Assembly (NCBI RefSeq): GCF_002207765.1
Contig: NZ_BDGJ01000032.1
Location: 1-35,678, forward strand
Direction of reading: 5' to 3'
Origin: Calderihabitans maritimus
GTDB lineage: Bacteria; Bacillota; KKC1; Calderihabitantales; Calderihabitantaceae
Length of the DNA stretch: 35,678 nucleotides
The notes under the pieces are model-generated. The model was not told the origin of the DNA. It was given only the letters and a program-made list of their open reading frames with translations, and did not search any database. This document shows positions 9,305-16,728 of the stretch, in pieces (within the stretch, counting starts at the first letter, position 1; every line of letters starts with the position of its first letter). The translations under genes and the position numbers were made by a program.

Positions 9305-10408
9305 TTGATAGAGGATTTCTTTGCCGGAGAACTGGAAGACATCAGAAGAAAAGTGGAAGAAGGCGTGAGACTCTCTCGTGAGGATGGCATTAGGCTGATG
9401 AAGTCCGATGATCTCTTAAGTATAGGGTTTTTAGCTGATATGGTGCGCCGCAGGAAAAACGGAGATCGAGTTTATTTTATAGTCAACCGCCATATAAATC
9501 ATACCAACATCTGCGTGAACCGCTGCAAACTGTGCGCTTTTGGAGTAGACAAAGAGGACCCGCGGGCGTATTTGTTATCCTTGGAGGAGATAGAAGAGAA
9601 AGCTGCAGAGGTTAAAGATCAAGGAGTATCGGAAATTCACATTGTCGGTGGACTGCACCCCGATTTGCCTTTTGATTACTACCTGGAGATGTTGAAGCGG
9701 GTGAAGCAGGTCCTGCCGGAAGTTCACATTCAGGCTTTCACGGCAGTTGAGATTGATTATTTTGCGCAAATAACCGGTTTAACCATCCGGGAGGTGTTGG
9801 TCCGTCTCAAGGAGGCAGGCTTAGGCTCCCTGCCGGGTGGGGGAGCGGAAGTTTTCTCCGACCGGGTTCGGCGATTGATATGTGAGAAAAAAATCAGTGG
9901 TGACCGCTGGCTAGACGTTATGCGGACAGCTCATAGCTTGGGCATACGGACTAACGCCACTATGCTTTACGGTCACCTGGAAACAGCGGAAGAAAGAATA
10001 GATCACCTTCTTCGGTTGCGAGAACTTCAAGACGAAACAGGAGGTTTCCAGGCATTTATTCCCCTGGCCTTTCACCCGCATAATACGGCGCTGGAATCTC
10101 AGGGATTGCGGAGGACGACTGGATTTGATGATCTAAAAGTTTTAGCCGTAGCGCGTCTGATGTTAGATAATTTCGACCATATCAAAGCCTTTTGGATTAT
10201 GATTGGACCCAAGCTTGCTCAGGTTTCCCTAGCTTTCGGGGTGGATGATATTGACGGGACGGTGGTAGAAGAGAAAATTACTCATGCGGCAGGAGCTGAT
10301 ACAGATCAGGCCATAAGCCGGGAAGAATTAATTTACTTGATTAAATCAGCAGGAAGAATACCGGTTCAGCGTGATACCCTTTACAACGTTGTTAGGGAGG
10401 ACTTTTAA
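9305..10408 (+). CDS. mqnE: aminofutalosine synthase MqnE (radical SAM)
   Basis: Joins 3-[(1-carboxyvinyl)oxy]benzoate and SAM to 6-amino-6-deoxyfutalosine in the futalosine route to menaquinone. The radical-SAM triad CVNRCKLC (Cys70, Cys74, Cys77) is clear. TAVEIDYFA, FIPLAFHP and HIKAFWIMIG separate it from MqnC, which has SFSPPEI, WSYQPGNT and SWVTQG in these places. The open frame extends back to 9218, overlapping the peptidase, but GGAGG (9291-9295) points to TTG 9305 and a 367-residue protein. Its stop overlaps the ATG of mqnA by one base (TAATG), so the two are translationally coupled. Confidence 0.93.
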   Translation: MIEDFFAGELEDIRRKVEEGVRLSREDGIRLMKSDDLLSIGFLADMVRRRKNGDRVYFIVNRHINHTNICVNRCKLCAFGVDKEDPRAYLLSLEEIEEKAAEVKDQGVSEIHIVGGLHPDLPFDYYLEMLKRVKQVLPEVHIQAFTAVEIDYFAQITGLTIREVLVRLKEAGLGSLPGGGAEVFSDRVRRLICEKKISGDRWLDVMRTAHSLGIRTNATMLYGHLETAEERIDHLLRLRELQDETGGFQAFIPLAFHPHNTALESQGLRRTTGFDDLKVLAVARLMLDNFDHIKAFWIMIGPKLAQVSLAFGVDDIDGTVVEEKITHAAGADTDQAISREELIYLIKSAGRIPVQRDTLYNVVREDF

Positions 10409-11247
10409 TGGTACGAGTGCGTTTGGGGAAGGTAGACTACCTGAACTGCCTTCCTTTGTACGATGCTATTGAAACGGGTAAGGTCGCTTTAGAAGCAGAT
10501 TTATTTCCCGGAACTCCTACTTTACTCAACCAAAAATTCCTGGCAGGGGAGTTAGACATAACTCCCTTGTCTTCTATTGAGTATGCGCGAAATTCCGAAA
10601 AGTGTATCATTTTGCCGGGCATTTCCATAAGTGCTGATGGGAGGGTTGCCAGCATTTTATTGTTTAGTAAGGTTCCGTTGGAGGACCTGGAAGGGAAGAA
10701 GGTTGCTTTAACCAGTTCTTCAGCTACGTCAGTAGTGTTGCTAAAAATACTCTTGACTCTCCAATACAACATTAGGGTACGGTATGAAACCTGTGAACCG
10801 CGGCTAAGCTCAATGTTGGAAAAGGCGGAAGCTGCGTTGCTGATAGGAGATGATGCTTTAGTAGAGGCTGCAAATTGCCGGCGAAACCTCTATGTTTATG
10901 ACCTGGGGGAGATGTGGAAAAAGTTTACCGGATATCCTATGATATATGCTCTCTGGGTTATTCGAAGGGATTTTGCGGAAAAGTATCCGGAAGAAGTAAA
11001 TCGTATCAGCCGGGCATTTATCTGTTCGCAAAGAATAGGAATGAGTAATGTTCCTCAGTTAGTGGCTAAAGCCAGAGCTCGAAGAGGATTGCCGGAAAAA
11101 ATTCTTTACGACTATTTTGCTACTATCCGTTATGATCTGGACGAACGATATCAGCGAGCTTTAAAGGAATATTACTCTTATGCTTACCGATGTGGTCTAA
11201 TCGAGAGGTTAGTTGATTTAGAGATTTGGGGTGGACACGGTGGCTGA
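10408..11247 (+). CDS. mqnA: chorismate dehydratase MqnA
   Basis: Converts chorismate to 3-[(1-carboxyvinyl)oxy]benzoate, the first step of the futalosine pathway. The 279-residue protein has the periplasmic-binding-protein fold of the family. The N-terminus VRLGKVDYLNCLPLY, followed by ITPLSSIEYAR and the ALTSSSATSVVLLKILL segment, is typical, as is the CLIGDDAL-like stretch (here LLIGDDALVEA). It overlaps mqnE by one base and mqnC by several bases, so mqnE-mqnA-mqnC is one operon. mqnB and mqnD are not in the window. Confidence 0.93.
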   Translation: MVRVRLGKVDYLNCLPLYDAIETGKVALEADLFPGTPTLLNQKFLAGELDITPLSSIEYARNSEKCIILPGISISADGRVASILLFSKVPLEDLEGKKVALTSSSATSVVLLKILLTLQYNIRVRYETCEPRLSSMLEKAEAALLIGDDALVEAANCRRNLYVYDLGEMWKKFTGYPMIYALWVIRRDFAEKYPEEVNRISRAFICSQRIGMSNVPQLVAKARARRGLPEKILYDYFATIRYDLDERYQRALKEYYSYAYRCGLIERLVDLEIWGGHGG

Positions 11248-12310
11248 TTGGAGATCTTTATTGGCGAAGGCGGCAGAAGGGCAAAGATTATCATTGGAAG
11301 AAGGTATCAAGATCTATAAAGAAGCTGACCTTCTTGCTCTGGGGAGAGTGGCTACTCTCTTGCGGGAACGAAAGCATCCCCATAATTTAATTACTTTTGT
11401 TATTGATCGTAATATTAATTATACTAACGTATGTACCTGTCAATGCCGTTTTTGTGCTTTTTTCCGGGAGGAAAATCATCCGGAAGCCTATGTAATTTCC
11501 CGGGAGGAATTGTTTGCAAAAATAGAAGAATTAATCCAGGCAGGAGGAACCCAAGTTTTAATCCAGGGAGGACTACACCCACGGCTCGGCCTGGATTTTT
11601 ATATTGATATGCTGAAAGATATCAAGCGGCGTTACAAAATTCATATTCATTCCTTTTCTCCGCCGGAGATTATTCATATGAGCCGCTTGTCAGGCCTAAC
11701 CATTACGGAAGTTCTAAAACGGCTAAAAAAAGCAGGATTGGACTCTTTGCCGGGGGGCGGGGCAGAAATACTGGTCAATCGAGTGCGGAAAATAATCAGT
11801 CCCCATAAGATTAGCTGGGAAGAATGGATGGAAGTGATGCTTACGGCCCACCAGGTAGGACTGCGTTCCACCGCTACCATGATGTTTGGCAGTATTGAAA
11901 ATCCGGAGGAAAGGATATTACATTTGGTACGGATAAGGGAAGCACAGGATCAAACGGGAGGGTTTACTGCCTTTATTCCGTGGAGTTATCAACCGGGGAA
12001 TACCCAATTGGGCGGTACGACGGCCACCGGCATGGATTATTTGAGGATGTTGGCTATTTCCCGCATTATGCTGGACAACATTCCCAATATTCAAGCCTCC
12101 TGGGTAACTCAAGGTGCGAAATTGGCTCAGGTTGCCTTATGGTTCGGGGCTAATGATTTCGGAGGTACGATGTTGGAAGAAAACGTGGTGCGGGCGGCGG
12201 GAGTGAGGAACTGGGTGCCTTTGGAGGAGATACTTCACTGTATTCGGGCGGCGGGAAAGGTTCCTGCCCAAAGAAATACTCTTTATGAGATAATCCGGAT
12301 TTATGATTAA
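11240..12310 (+). CDS. mqnC: cyclic dehypoxanthinyl futalosine synthase MqnC (radical SAM)
   Basis: Cyclises dehypoxanthine futalosine in menaquinone synthesis. The radical-SAM cysteines are CTCQCRFC (Cys65, Cys69, Cys72 of CxxxCxxC). SFSPPEI, FIPWSYQPGNT and SWVTQGAKLAQ are MqnC-type signatures, and LDSLPGGGAEIL is shared with MqnE. Two GTG codons are possible. GTG 11231 lies within the GGGGTGG run, while GTG 11240 is six bases after it and overlaps the mqnA stop (11245-11247), so I use 11240 (356 residues). About 12240-12300 encodes the conserved C-terminal AGKVPAQRNTLYEI block. Related to mqnE two genes upstream; both are radical SAM proteins of the same clan. Confidence 0.92.
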   Translation: MADWRSLLAKAAEGQRLSLEEGIKIYKEADLLALGRVATLLRERKHPHNLITFVIDRNINYTNVCTCQCRFCAFFREENHPEAYVISREELFAKIEELIQAGGTQVLIQGGLHPRLGLDFYIDMLKDIKRRYKIHIHSFSPPEIIHMSRLSGLTITEVLKRLKKAGLDSLPGGGAEILVNRVRKIISPHKISWEEWMEVMLTAHQVGLRSTATMMFGSIENPEERILHLVRIREAQDQTGGFTAFIPWSYQPGNTQLGGTTATGMDYLRMLAISRIMLDNIPNIQASWVTQGAKLAQVALWFGANDFGGTMLEENVVRAAGVRNWVPLEEILHCIRAAGKVPAQRNTLYEIIRIYD

Positions 12311-12337
12311 GCAAAAATTTTGATAGGAGGAGACAAA

Positions 12338-12781
12338 ATGGGCAGGCGGTTTGAAGTGATAAGCGATTATCAAAATAAGAATATCCGCCTTCCGCGGCGA
12401 AAAACTCGTCTGAGTGCCGGATACGATCTTGAAGCGGCAGAGGACATAGTCTTGGAACCGAAAAAAGTAACGTTCATCCCTACAGGGTTAAAAGTTTACA
12501 TGGAGCAAGACGAAGTTCTTCAGATTTTTATTCGAAGCGGTTTGTCCAGCAGAAACGCGGTAAGCTTGATAAACGGAACCGGTATCATTGACGCCGATTA
12601 TGTAGACAACCCACAGAATGAGGGACATATTTTAATTCCGGTTTTTAACCATGGAGATGAACCCATTCATATTCGTAAGGGACAGGCAGTTGCCCAGGGG
12701 ATTTTTATAAAATACCTACTTACTGATGATGACCAAACAGGAGAGCAACGCCAGGGAGGTTTTGGCAGTACAGGCCAGTAA
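12338..12781 (+). CDS. dut: deoxyuridine 5'-triphosphate nucleotidohydrolase (dUTPase)
   Basis: Hydrolyses dUTP to dUMP and diphosphate, protecting DNA and feeding thymidylate synthesis. The 147-residue protein carries the trimeric dUTPase motifs in order: AGYDLEA, RSGLSSRNAV, NGTGIIDADY (catalytic Asp and Tyr), GQAVAQGIF and the C-terminal RQGGFGSTG arm. GGAGGAGACAAA places the start at ATG 12338, not at the in-frame upstream ATG 12320. dut beside ymxG/ymxH-type genes is usual in clostridial relatives. Confidence 0.95.
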   Translation: MGRRFEVISDYQNKNIRLPRRKTRLSAGYDLEAAEDIVLEPKKVTFIPTGLKVYMEQDEVLQIFIRSGLSSRNAVSLINGTGIIDADYVDNPQNEGHILIPVFNHGDEPIHIRKGQAVAQGIFIKYLLTDDDQTGEQRQGGFGSTGQ

Positions 12782-12873
12782 TTAAACTGTTATGAGAAAT
12801 TTTCTCCAAAGGGACATCACTCGGTATATACTTGAAGGAAAAGTCATAAATATTAGCAGGGAGTGACAGGAGA

Positions 12874-13194
12874 ATGAGTAAATTATTGCTATTCATTCTC
12901 TTTTTTCTCTTGTTTTTTTTCTCGGTGCGCGAAAAAGTACACGTGCTGAGAGAAGACAAGGGAAAGATACCGGAGCAACCGATTTCCAGCCCTATATCTA
13001 GGGCCCTGGCAGAACTGGTGGGAATTGCCGGAGGCATTTATTTGTCTCTATTGATGCTGGTCACTTTTTTGGAAGTTTCGGTACCGGAAAGAGTCGAATT
13101 GTTCTCTCTTTCAGTGGAACCTTTAGCCCTTTTATCTATTACCCTAGCTTTGGTCCAGCCGTTCTTAGTAAGATGGTACCAAAAGTTGCTGTGA
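12874..13194 (+). CDS. small membrane protein, unknown function
   Basis: A 106-residue protein I do not recognise. It begins with a very hydrophobic helix (about residues 3-17), has a charged loop with KVHVLREDKGK, and then two further hydrophobic stretches (about 46-66 and 80-100), giving two or three membrane segments. AGGAGA lies just before ATG 12874. The gene ends 14 bases before the ymxH-family gene, so they are probably co-transcribed, hinting at a sporulation or envelope link, but there is no direct evidence. Confidence 0.65.
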   Translation: MSKLLLFILFFLLFFFSVREKVHVLREDKGKIPEQPISSPISRALAELVGIAGGIYLSLLMLVTFLEVSVPERVELFSLSVEPLALLSITLALVQPFLVRWYQKLL

Positions 13195-13208
13195 TGGAGG
13201 TGGTAAAA

Positions 13209-13478
13209 ATGAAATTAAGCGAGCTTATCGGAAAACAGATTGTTAATCTGTATAACGGTGTTAATTTGGGAACGGTCGGGGAATCTGATTTGGTTATTGA
13301 TACGGAAAGCGGAGAGGTAGAATCTATTATCCTTCCCCGAAAAAGCAATCTGATTAGTTTTTGGTTTAATGAACAAAAACTCGTGATACCATGGCAGGCA
13401 GTAAAGAAGGTGGGCAGTGAGGTGATTATTGTCGATCTTGACCAGAGTTATTCAAGCCTGCGTAAGCATTCTGGTTAA
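13209..13478 (+). CDS. ymxH: PRC-barrel protein, YlmC/YmxH family
   Basis: An 89-residue single PRC-barrel domain. It begins MKLSELIGKQIVNLYNG, continues with LGTVGESDLVIDTESGEV and ends with the VIPWQAVKKVGSEVIIVD strand pattern typical of YlmC/YmxH proteins of endospore formers. The molecular function is unknown. The open frame begins at 13173 inside the upstream gene, but TGGAGGTGG (13193-13201) points to ATG 13209. In Bacillus ymxH follows the mlpA/ymxG peptidase; here the mqn operon and dut lie between. Confidence 0.88.
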   Translation: MKLSELIGKQIVNLYNGVNLGTVGESDLVIDTESGEVESIILPRKSNLISFWFNEQKLVIPWQAVKKVGSEVIIVDLDQSYSSLRKHSG

Positions 13479-13485
13479 ATATTTA

Positions 13486-13511
13486 GGCACCCGAACATTT
13501 AGCCAGGTGCC
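13486..13511. terminator. possible two-way terminator hairpin
   Basis: GGCACC (13486-13491) and GGTGCC (13506-13511) form a six-pair stem between the end of ymxH and the convergent CBM gene. There is no long T-run on either side, so function is uncertain. Confidence 0.4.
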
Positions 13512-13546
13512 CGCTTAACTTTCGGTTTGGTTTATCTAGAAACTAC

Positions 13547-13843
13547 TTACTTAATAGGGCACATCCAATTCCACCCGCTGTTGTTGTCCCAATGGTCCGC
13601 GCTATCCTTGAAGCAGAAGTTGATTTCTTTATTCCCCTGTGCGGTTATATGGGTAACGAAACTACCGTCGGCCTGCCGATACATGGGAACAGTGGCCGTA
13701 GAATTCCAGCCGTCAAACCCGTAATGTATCCAGACGGCATCGGCACCCGATTTTGCCAATAATCCGTTATACCCTATCTTGACCGTACTACCTTTTGACG
13801 CTGGTACCGGATCTACGAAGATACGGTCATCATGAAGAAACAT
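13547..13843 (-). CDS. stand-alone starch-type carbohydrate-binding domain (CBM25-like)
   Basis: A 98-residue protein that appears to be one beta-sandwich carbohydrate-binding domain and nothing else. GSTVKIGYNGLLAKSGAD, VWIHYGFDGWN, then the INFCFKDSADHWDNNSGWNW region resemble CBM25/CBM53-type starch-binding modules, with several exposed aromatics that could stack on sugar rings. No signal peptide is present, so it would act inside the cell, for example on glycogen. On the complementary strand TAGGAGGTG lies directly upstream of the ATG. It is convergent with ymxH and divergent from the LysR gene. Family assignment is by pattern only. Confidence 0.75.
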   Translation of the reverse strand: MFLHDDRIFVDPVPASKGSTVKIGYNGLLAKSGADAVWIHYGFDGWNSTATVPMYRQADGSFVTHITAQGNKEINFCFKDSADHWDNNSGWNWMCPIK

Positions 13844-14008
13844 GGGGGCACCTCCTATTTAAAAAAATTTAATTCTAAAAATCAATTACTATTATGTCAC
13901 GAGTTTTCAGAACTAAACTAGTAATTGTATGGAAAAAATATTATTATTTATAGTGTAGTTTGCGGTTGATTCATCGGAAACGTGCGCATCATGATGGGAG
14001 TGAAAAAT

Positions 14009-14908
14009 TTGGAGCGTCATCATTTGGAAATATTCAAGGTAGTTGCCGAGAAGAAAAGCTTTTCTCAAGCTTCCGAAGTACTTCACATTTCTCAACCAGC
14101 TATCTCGCAACAGATTAATGCGCTGGAAGAGCATTTGGGAGTTAGGCTTTTCGACCGAACCACCAGAAAGGTTTCCTTGACGGAGGAAGGGAAGTTGTTG
14201 TATCAATACGCTGTAAAGATATGTGCTCTGTTCGCTGATGCCGAAAGAAGTCTCAGTGAATACAGCGAGGTTGTTAAAGGCACATTGGCGATTGGAGCCA
14301 GTTTGACTATAGGCGAAACTTTGCTACCAAAAGTAATCGGTGATTTCAAGGAACTCTATCCACAGGTTCACATAACAGTTAATGTAATCAATACTGAACA
14401 AATTATTCGTGCTGTTTTAGAACAGTCATTGGAAATTGGTTTGGTGGAGGGACCGGTAAATAATGCTGAGTTAACCGTGCAACCTTTTATGGATGATGAA
14501 CTTTTTGTGGTTGTCAACCCTGATCACCCTCTGGCTACTCAGCGTTCGGTTTCCCTTGACCAATTAACTTGTTTTCCCTTTGTCTTGCGGGAAAAAGGTT
14601 CAGGAACCAGAAAAATCATGGAAGAAGCGCTGGAAGCAGCCGGGTTGAACCCGAAAAGGTTACCTGTTGCTCTGGAATTGGGCAGTACCGAAGCTGTAAA
14701 ATCTGCCGTGGAAGCAAATTTGGGCGTGTCAATTTTGTCCCGACGTTCGGTCCAAAAGGAGCTGAAATTAAATACCTTAAAATTGCTTTCTATTGATAAT
14801 CTGAGAATTACCAGAAAGTTTTATGTGGTTACCAATCCCAAAAGACACCCTACTCCTGCCTTTGAGCGGTTTTTATCCTTTATCCGGGATGAAAAATTTA
14901 AGGATTGA
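14009..14908 (+). CDS. LysR-family transcriptional regulator (CysL/YeiE-like)
   Basis: A LysR-type DNA-binding regulator. The N-terminal winged helix-turn-helix (residues 1-60) shows FSQASEVLHISQPAISQQI and LGVRLFDRTTRKVSLTEEG; a periplasmic-binding-type effector domain follows, starting at GTLAIGASLTIGE. Possible starts are GTG 13982, ATG 13991/13994 and TTG 14009. GGGAG at 13996-14000 best fits TTG 14009, giving MERHHLEIFKVV, the usual LysR beginning. The gene is convergent with a YeiH-type transporter; in enterobacteria the LysR gene yeiE is next to yeiH, so I infer that this protein regulates the transporter in response to a sulfur compound, possibly sulfite. Confidence 0.9.
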   Translation: MERHHLEIFKVVAEKKSFSQASEVLHISQPAISQQINALEEHLGVRLFDRTTRKVSLTEEGKLLYQYAVKICALFADAERSLSEYSEVVKGTLAIGASLTIGETLLPKVIGDFKELYPQVHITVNVINTEQIIRAVLEQSLEIGLVEGPVNNAELTVQPFMDDELFVVVNPDHPLATQRSVSLDQLTCFPFVLREKGSGTRKIMEEALEAAGLNPKRLPVALELGSTEAVKSAVEANLGVSILSRRSVQKELKLNTLKLLSIDNLRITRKFYVVTNPKRHPTPAFERFLSFIRDEKFKD

Positions 14909-14958
14909 ATCGATGGTTATATTGTTTCCGATGAGCCCCTGAGGATCTTAATTCAAAA

Positions 14959-15115
14959 GCGGTGCCGCAGGGTAGCCTAGACAGCCGGGGTCCTCGCGTG
15001 TGGTATGCTGATTATACCGACAGGAGACCTTGGGGCTGTAGCATATTCCCGGAGCCGCCCCGTCGGTACCTAAATCGTACCACACGCGGGATTGATGTCA
15101 AGGCCGTCGCACCGC
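14959..15115. repeat. rod-like nested inverted repeat (structured element)
   Basis: Several inverted-repeat pairs are nested in order: GCGGTGC 14959-14965 with 15109-15115; GCCTAGACA 14975-14983 with TGTCAAGGC 15096-15104 (one mismatch); CGCGTGTGGTA 14995-15005 with 15078-15088 (11 of 11); TACCGAC 15015-15021 with 15062-15068; GGGGC 15032-15036 with GCCCC 15057-15061. Folded as RNA from either strand it makes a long rod of about 157 nt. It lies between the convergent LysR and YeiH-type genes. The minus strand contains TTGACA-N16-TACGAT within one arm. It may be a structured RNA, a MITE-like element or a two-way terminator. Confidence 0.7.
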
Positions 15116-15174
15116 AAAGTAGAATGTAATGGATTTCTAATAATGGTTTAGTAATCAGGACTATTTGATCGATT

Positions 15175-16248
15175 TTAAGGGGTCAGCCTAATAATGGAGA
15201 AGTACGTAAAGATAGAGAGCATGATCGAGGCTACGAACATAGACATCAAAGGCTTAAATGCCTTCGTTCGAAGAGCCTGAACACTGACGTTCAACCCTAA
15301 TCCGACCATGGCGGCCGTTAGGAGAAATGAGCTTAACGTGGTCAAAACCTGCATATACATTTTCGGGATCGGGACATAGGTGCCGATGAGGCTGGTAATG
15401 ATGAATCCTACGAGAAACCATGGAAATTCCACTTTTGCCTGTCCAGTGAATGTACCTTGTCTTTTCATCCATAAAGTTAAAATAAAACTCAACGGCACTA
15501 ATAAAAGCACGCGCCCAAGTTTCGTTAAAAGTGCAATTGCTAAGGCATCCTGGCCTGCCGGAGCCGCTGCAGCTACTACATGGGCTATTTCGTGGAGGCT
15601 TATTCCACTCCAGATTCCATATTGAGTAACGGTAATGTCCAAAATGGGACGTAACAATGTGTAGACAACAGTAAAGATGGTTCCCACAAGCGCGATAATT
15701 CCAACTGCAATTGCTGTGTCATCGTCTTTTGCCTTGATAATAGGAGATACAGCGGCAATAGCGGCTGCCCCGCAAACTCCTGTTCCTACACCGAGCAGCA
15801 AGGACAACGATTTGTCTGCCTTCAACCATCGCGCGATCCCTAAAGTGATAGCGATGGCTAACGTAATGGTGACTGTATCTCCGGCCAGTAGCCCTAGCCC
15901 TTGATGGAGAATCATATCAATATTAAGCTTAAAACCAAACAAGACGATTGCATAACGCAAAATTTTCTTCGCCGAGAATTCAATGCCAGACCGAATTATC
16001 TCTGGGTAACCAGCAATTTGCCGATAGACAATCGCAATGAGAATTGATGTTACCATAGCTCCTAGCTGATTTATGACTGGTAACCTTGCTAAACCTACAC
16101 CTATGCCTGCGATAACAAATGTGAATAAAATTCCTCCAATCCACTCCCAAGGAAAAGCCGGTATGTAACTCAAGGGCATGTCAATTGCGATTGGTTCGCT
16201 TCTCTCTACTTCCGCTAGCTTGTAATCTAGTCTTTCTCTACTTTCCAT
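15175..16248 (-). CDS. YeiH-family membrane transporter (putative sulfate/sulfite exporter), copy 1
   Basis: A 357-residue polytopic protein with about ten hydrophobic helices. It matches the UPF0324/YeiH family, annotated as putative sulfate exporters: LLGVGTGVCGAAAIAAVSP and SLHEIAHVVAAA are family landmarks. The N-terminal 30 residues are cytoplasmic and charged. AAGGAGTG precedes the ATG on the minus strand. Its end faces the LysR gene across a structured inverted repeat. The transported ion is not proven for the family. A longer relative is encoded at 31799-33148. Confidence 0.88.
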   Translation of the reverse strand: MESRERLDYKLAEVERSEPIAIDMPLSYIPAFPWEWIGGILFTFVIAGIGVGLARLPVINQLGAMVTSILIAIVYRQIAGYPEIIRSGIEFSAKKILRYAIVLFGFKLNIDMILHQGLGLLAGDTVTITLAIAITLGIARWLKADKSLSLLLGVGTGVCGAAAIAAVSPIIKAKDDDTAIAVGIIALVGTIFTVVYTLLRPILDITVTQYGIWSGISLHEIAHVVAAAAPAGQDALAIALLTKLGRVLLLVPLSFILTLWMKRQGTFTGQAKVEFPWFLVGFIITSLIGTYVPIPKMYMQVLTTLSSFLLTAAMVGLGLNVSVQALRTKAFKPLMSMFVASIMLSIFTYFSIIRLTP

Positions 16249-16358
16249 GGTAGTTCACTCCTTTATGACTTAATGAATTACAGGAAGTAGACATACGACA
16301 GGTAATAGGGAAAGAAGGTTTTGTACTGTAGAAATACTATTGGCCTTATACCTGCGTA

Positions 16359-16396
16359 TTGTTATGGATATGTACAACAATTTAAAGCATATCCAT
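16359..16396. promoter_or_regulatory. overlapping inverted repeats upstream of YeiH copy 1
   Basis: ATGGATATG (16364-16372) and CATATCCAT (16388-16396) are perfect arms 15 bases apart. An overlapping pair, ATTGTT (16359-16364) and AACAAT (16377-16382), shares the region. It lies 111-148 bases upstream of the minus-strand YeiH start, a fitting distance for a LysR-type or other operator. The remaining sequence of this intergenic stretch (16249-16670) shows no gene. Confidence 0.45.
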
Positions 16397-16670
16397 CACC
16401 TCACTATTTATAACAATGGCTTATTATTTAAGGGAGGATGCACTCTTGGTGCTCAGTATAACACAAATTTGACGTAACCTTAAATTTTCATTCGCGATAA
16501 TATTTATAATAAGACCTAATAAATGTTCGATTTGCACAACCCAAAGAGTTCCAAATCTCTTATACTGGCTGAAGTTAACTCTTTCAAATTTCGTGAATTA
16601 AGATAATCAAAAATAAAATTACCCGGGTGGCCATTGGCTACATGCAAGGCAAGATCAACACGTTTCTAAT

Positions 16671-16717
16671 GATAAAAGAAAAGCCCTTGGCGTTGCCTAC
16701 TGGCTGAACCAAGGGCT
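16671..16717 (-). terminator. rho-independent terminator of the ASKHA gene
   Basis: Read on the minus strand, AGCCCTTGG (16717-16709) pairs perfectly with CCAAGGGCT (16690-16682), followed by TTTTCTTTT. It lies 12 bases after the stop of the minus-strand ASKHA gene. Confidence 0.9.
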
Positions 16718-16728
16718 AATTAACGAAA

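Noticed and set aside
14959-15115. tRNA, riboswitch or SRP RNA
   Set aside because: No cloverleaf, no riboswitch core I know and no SRP domain IV sequence; only the nested rod shape is supported.
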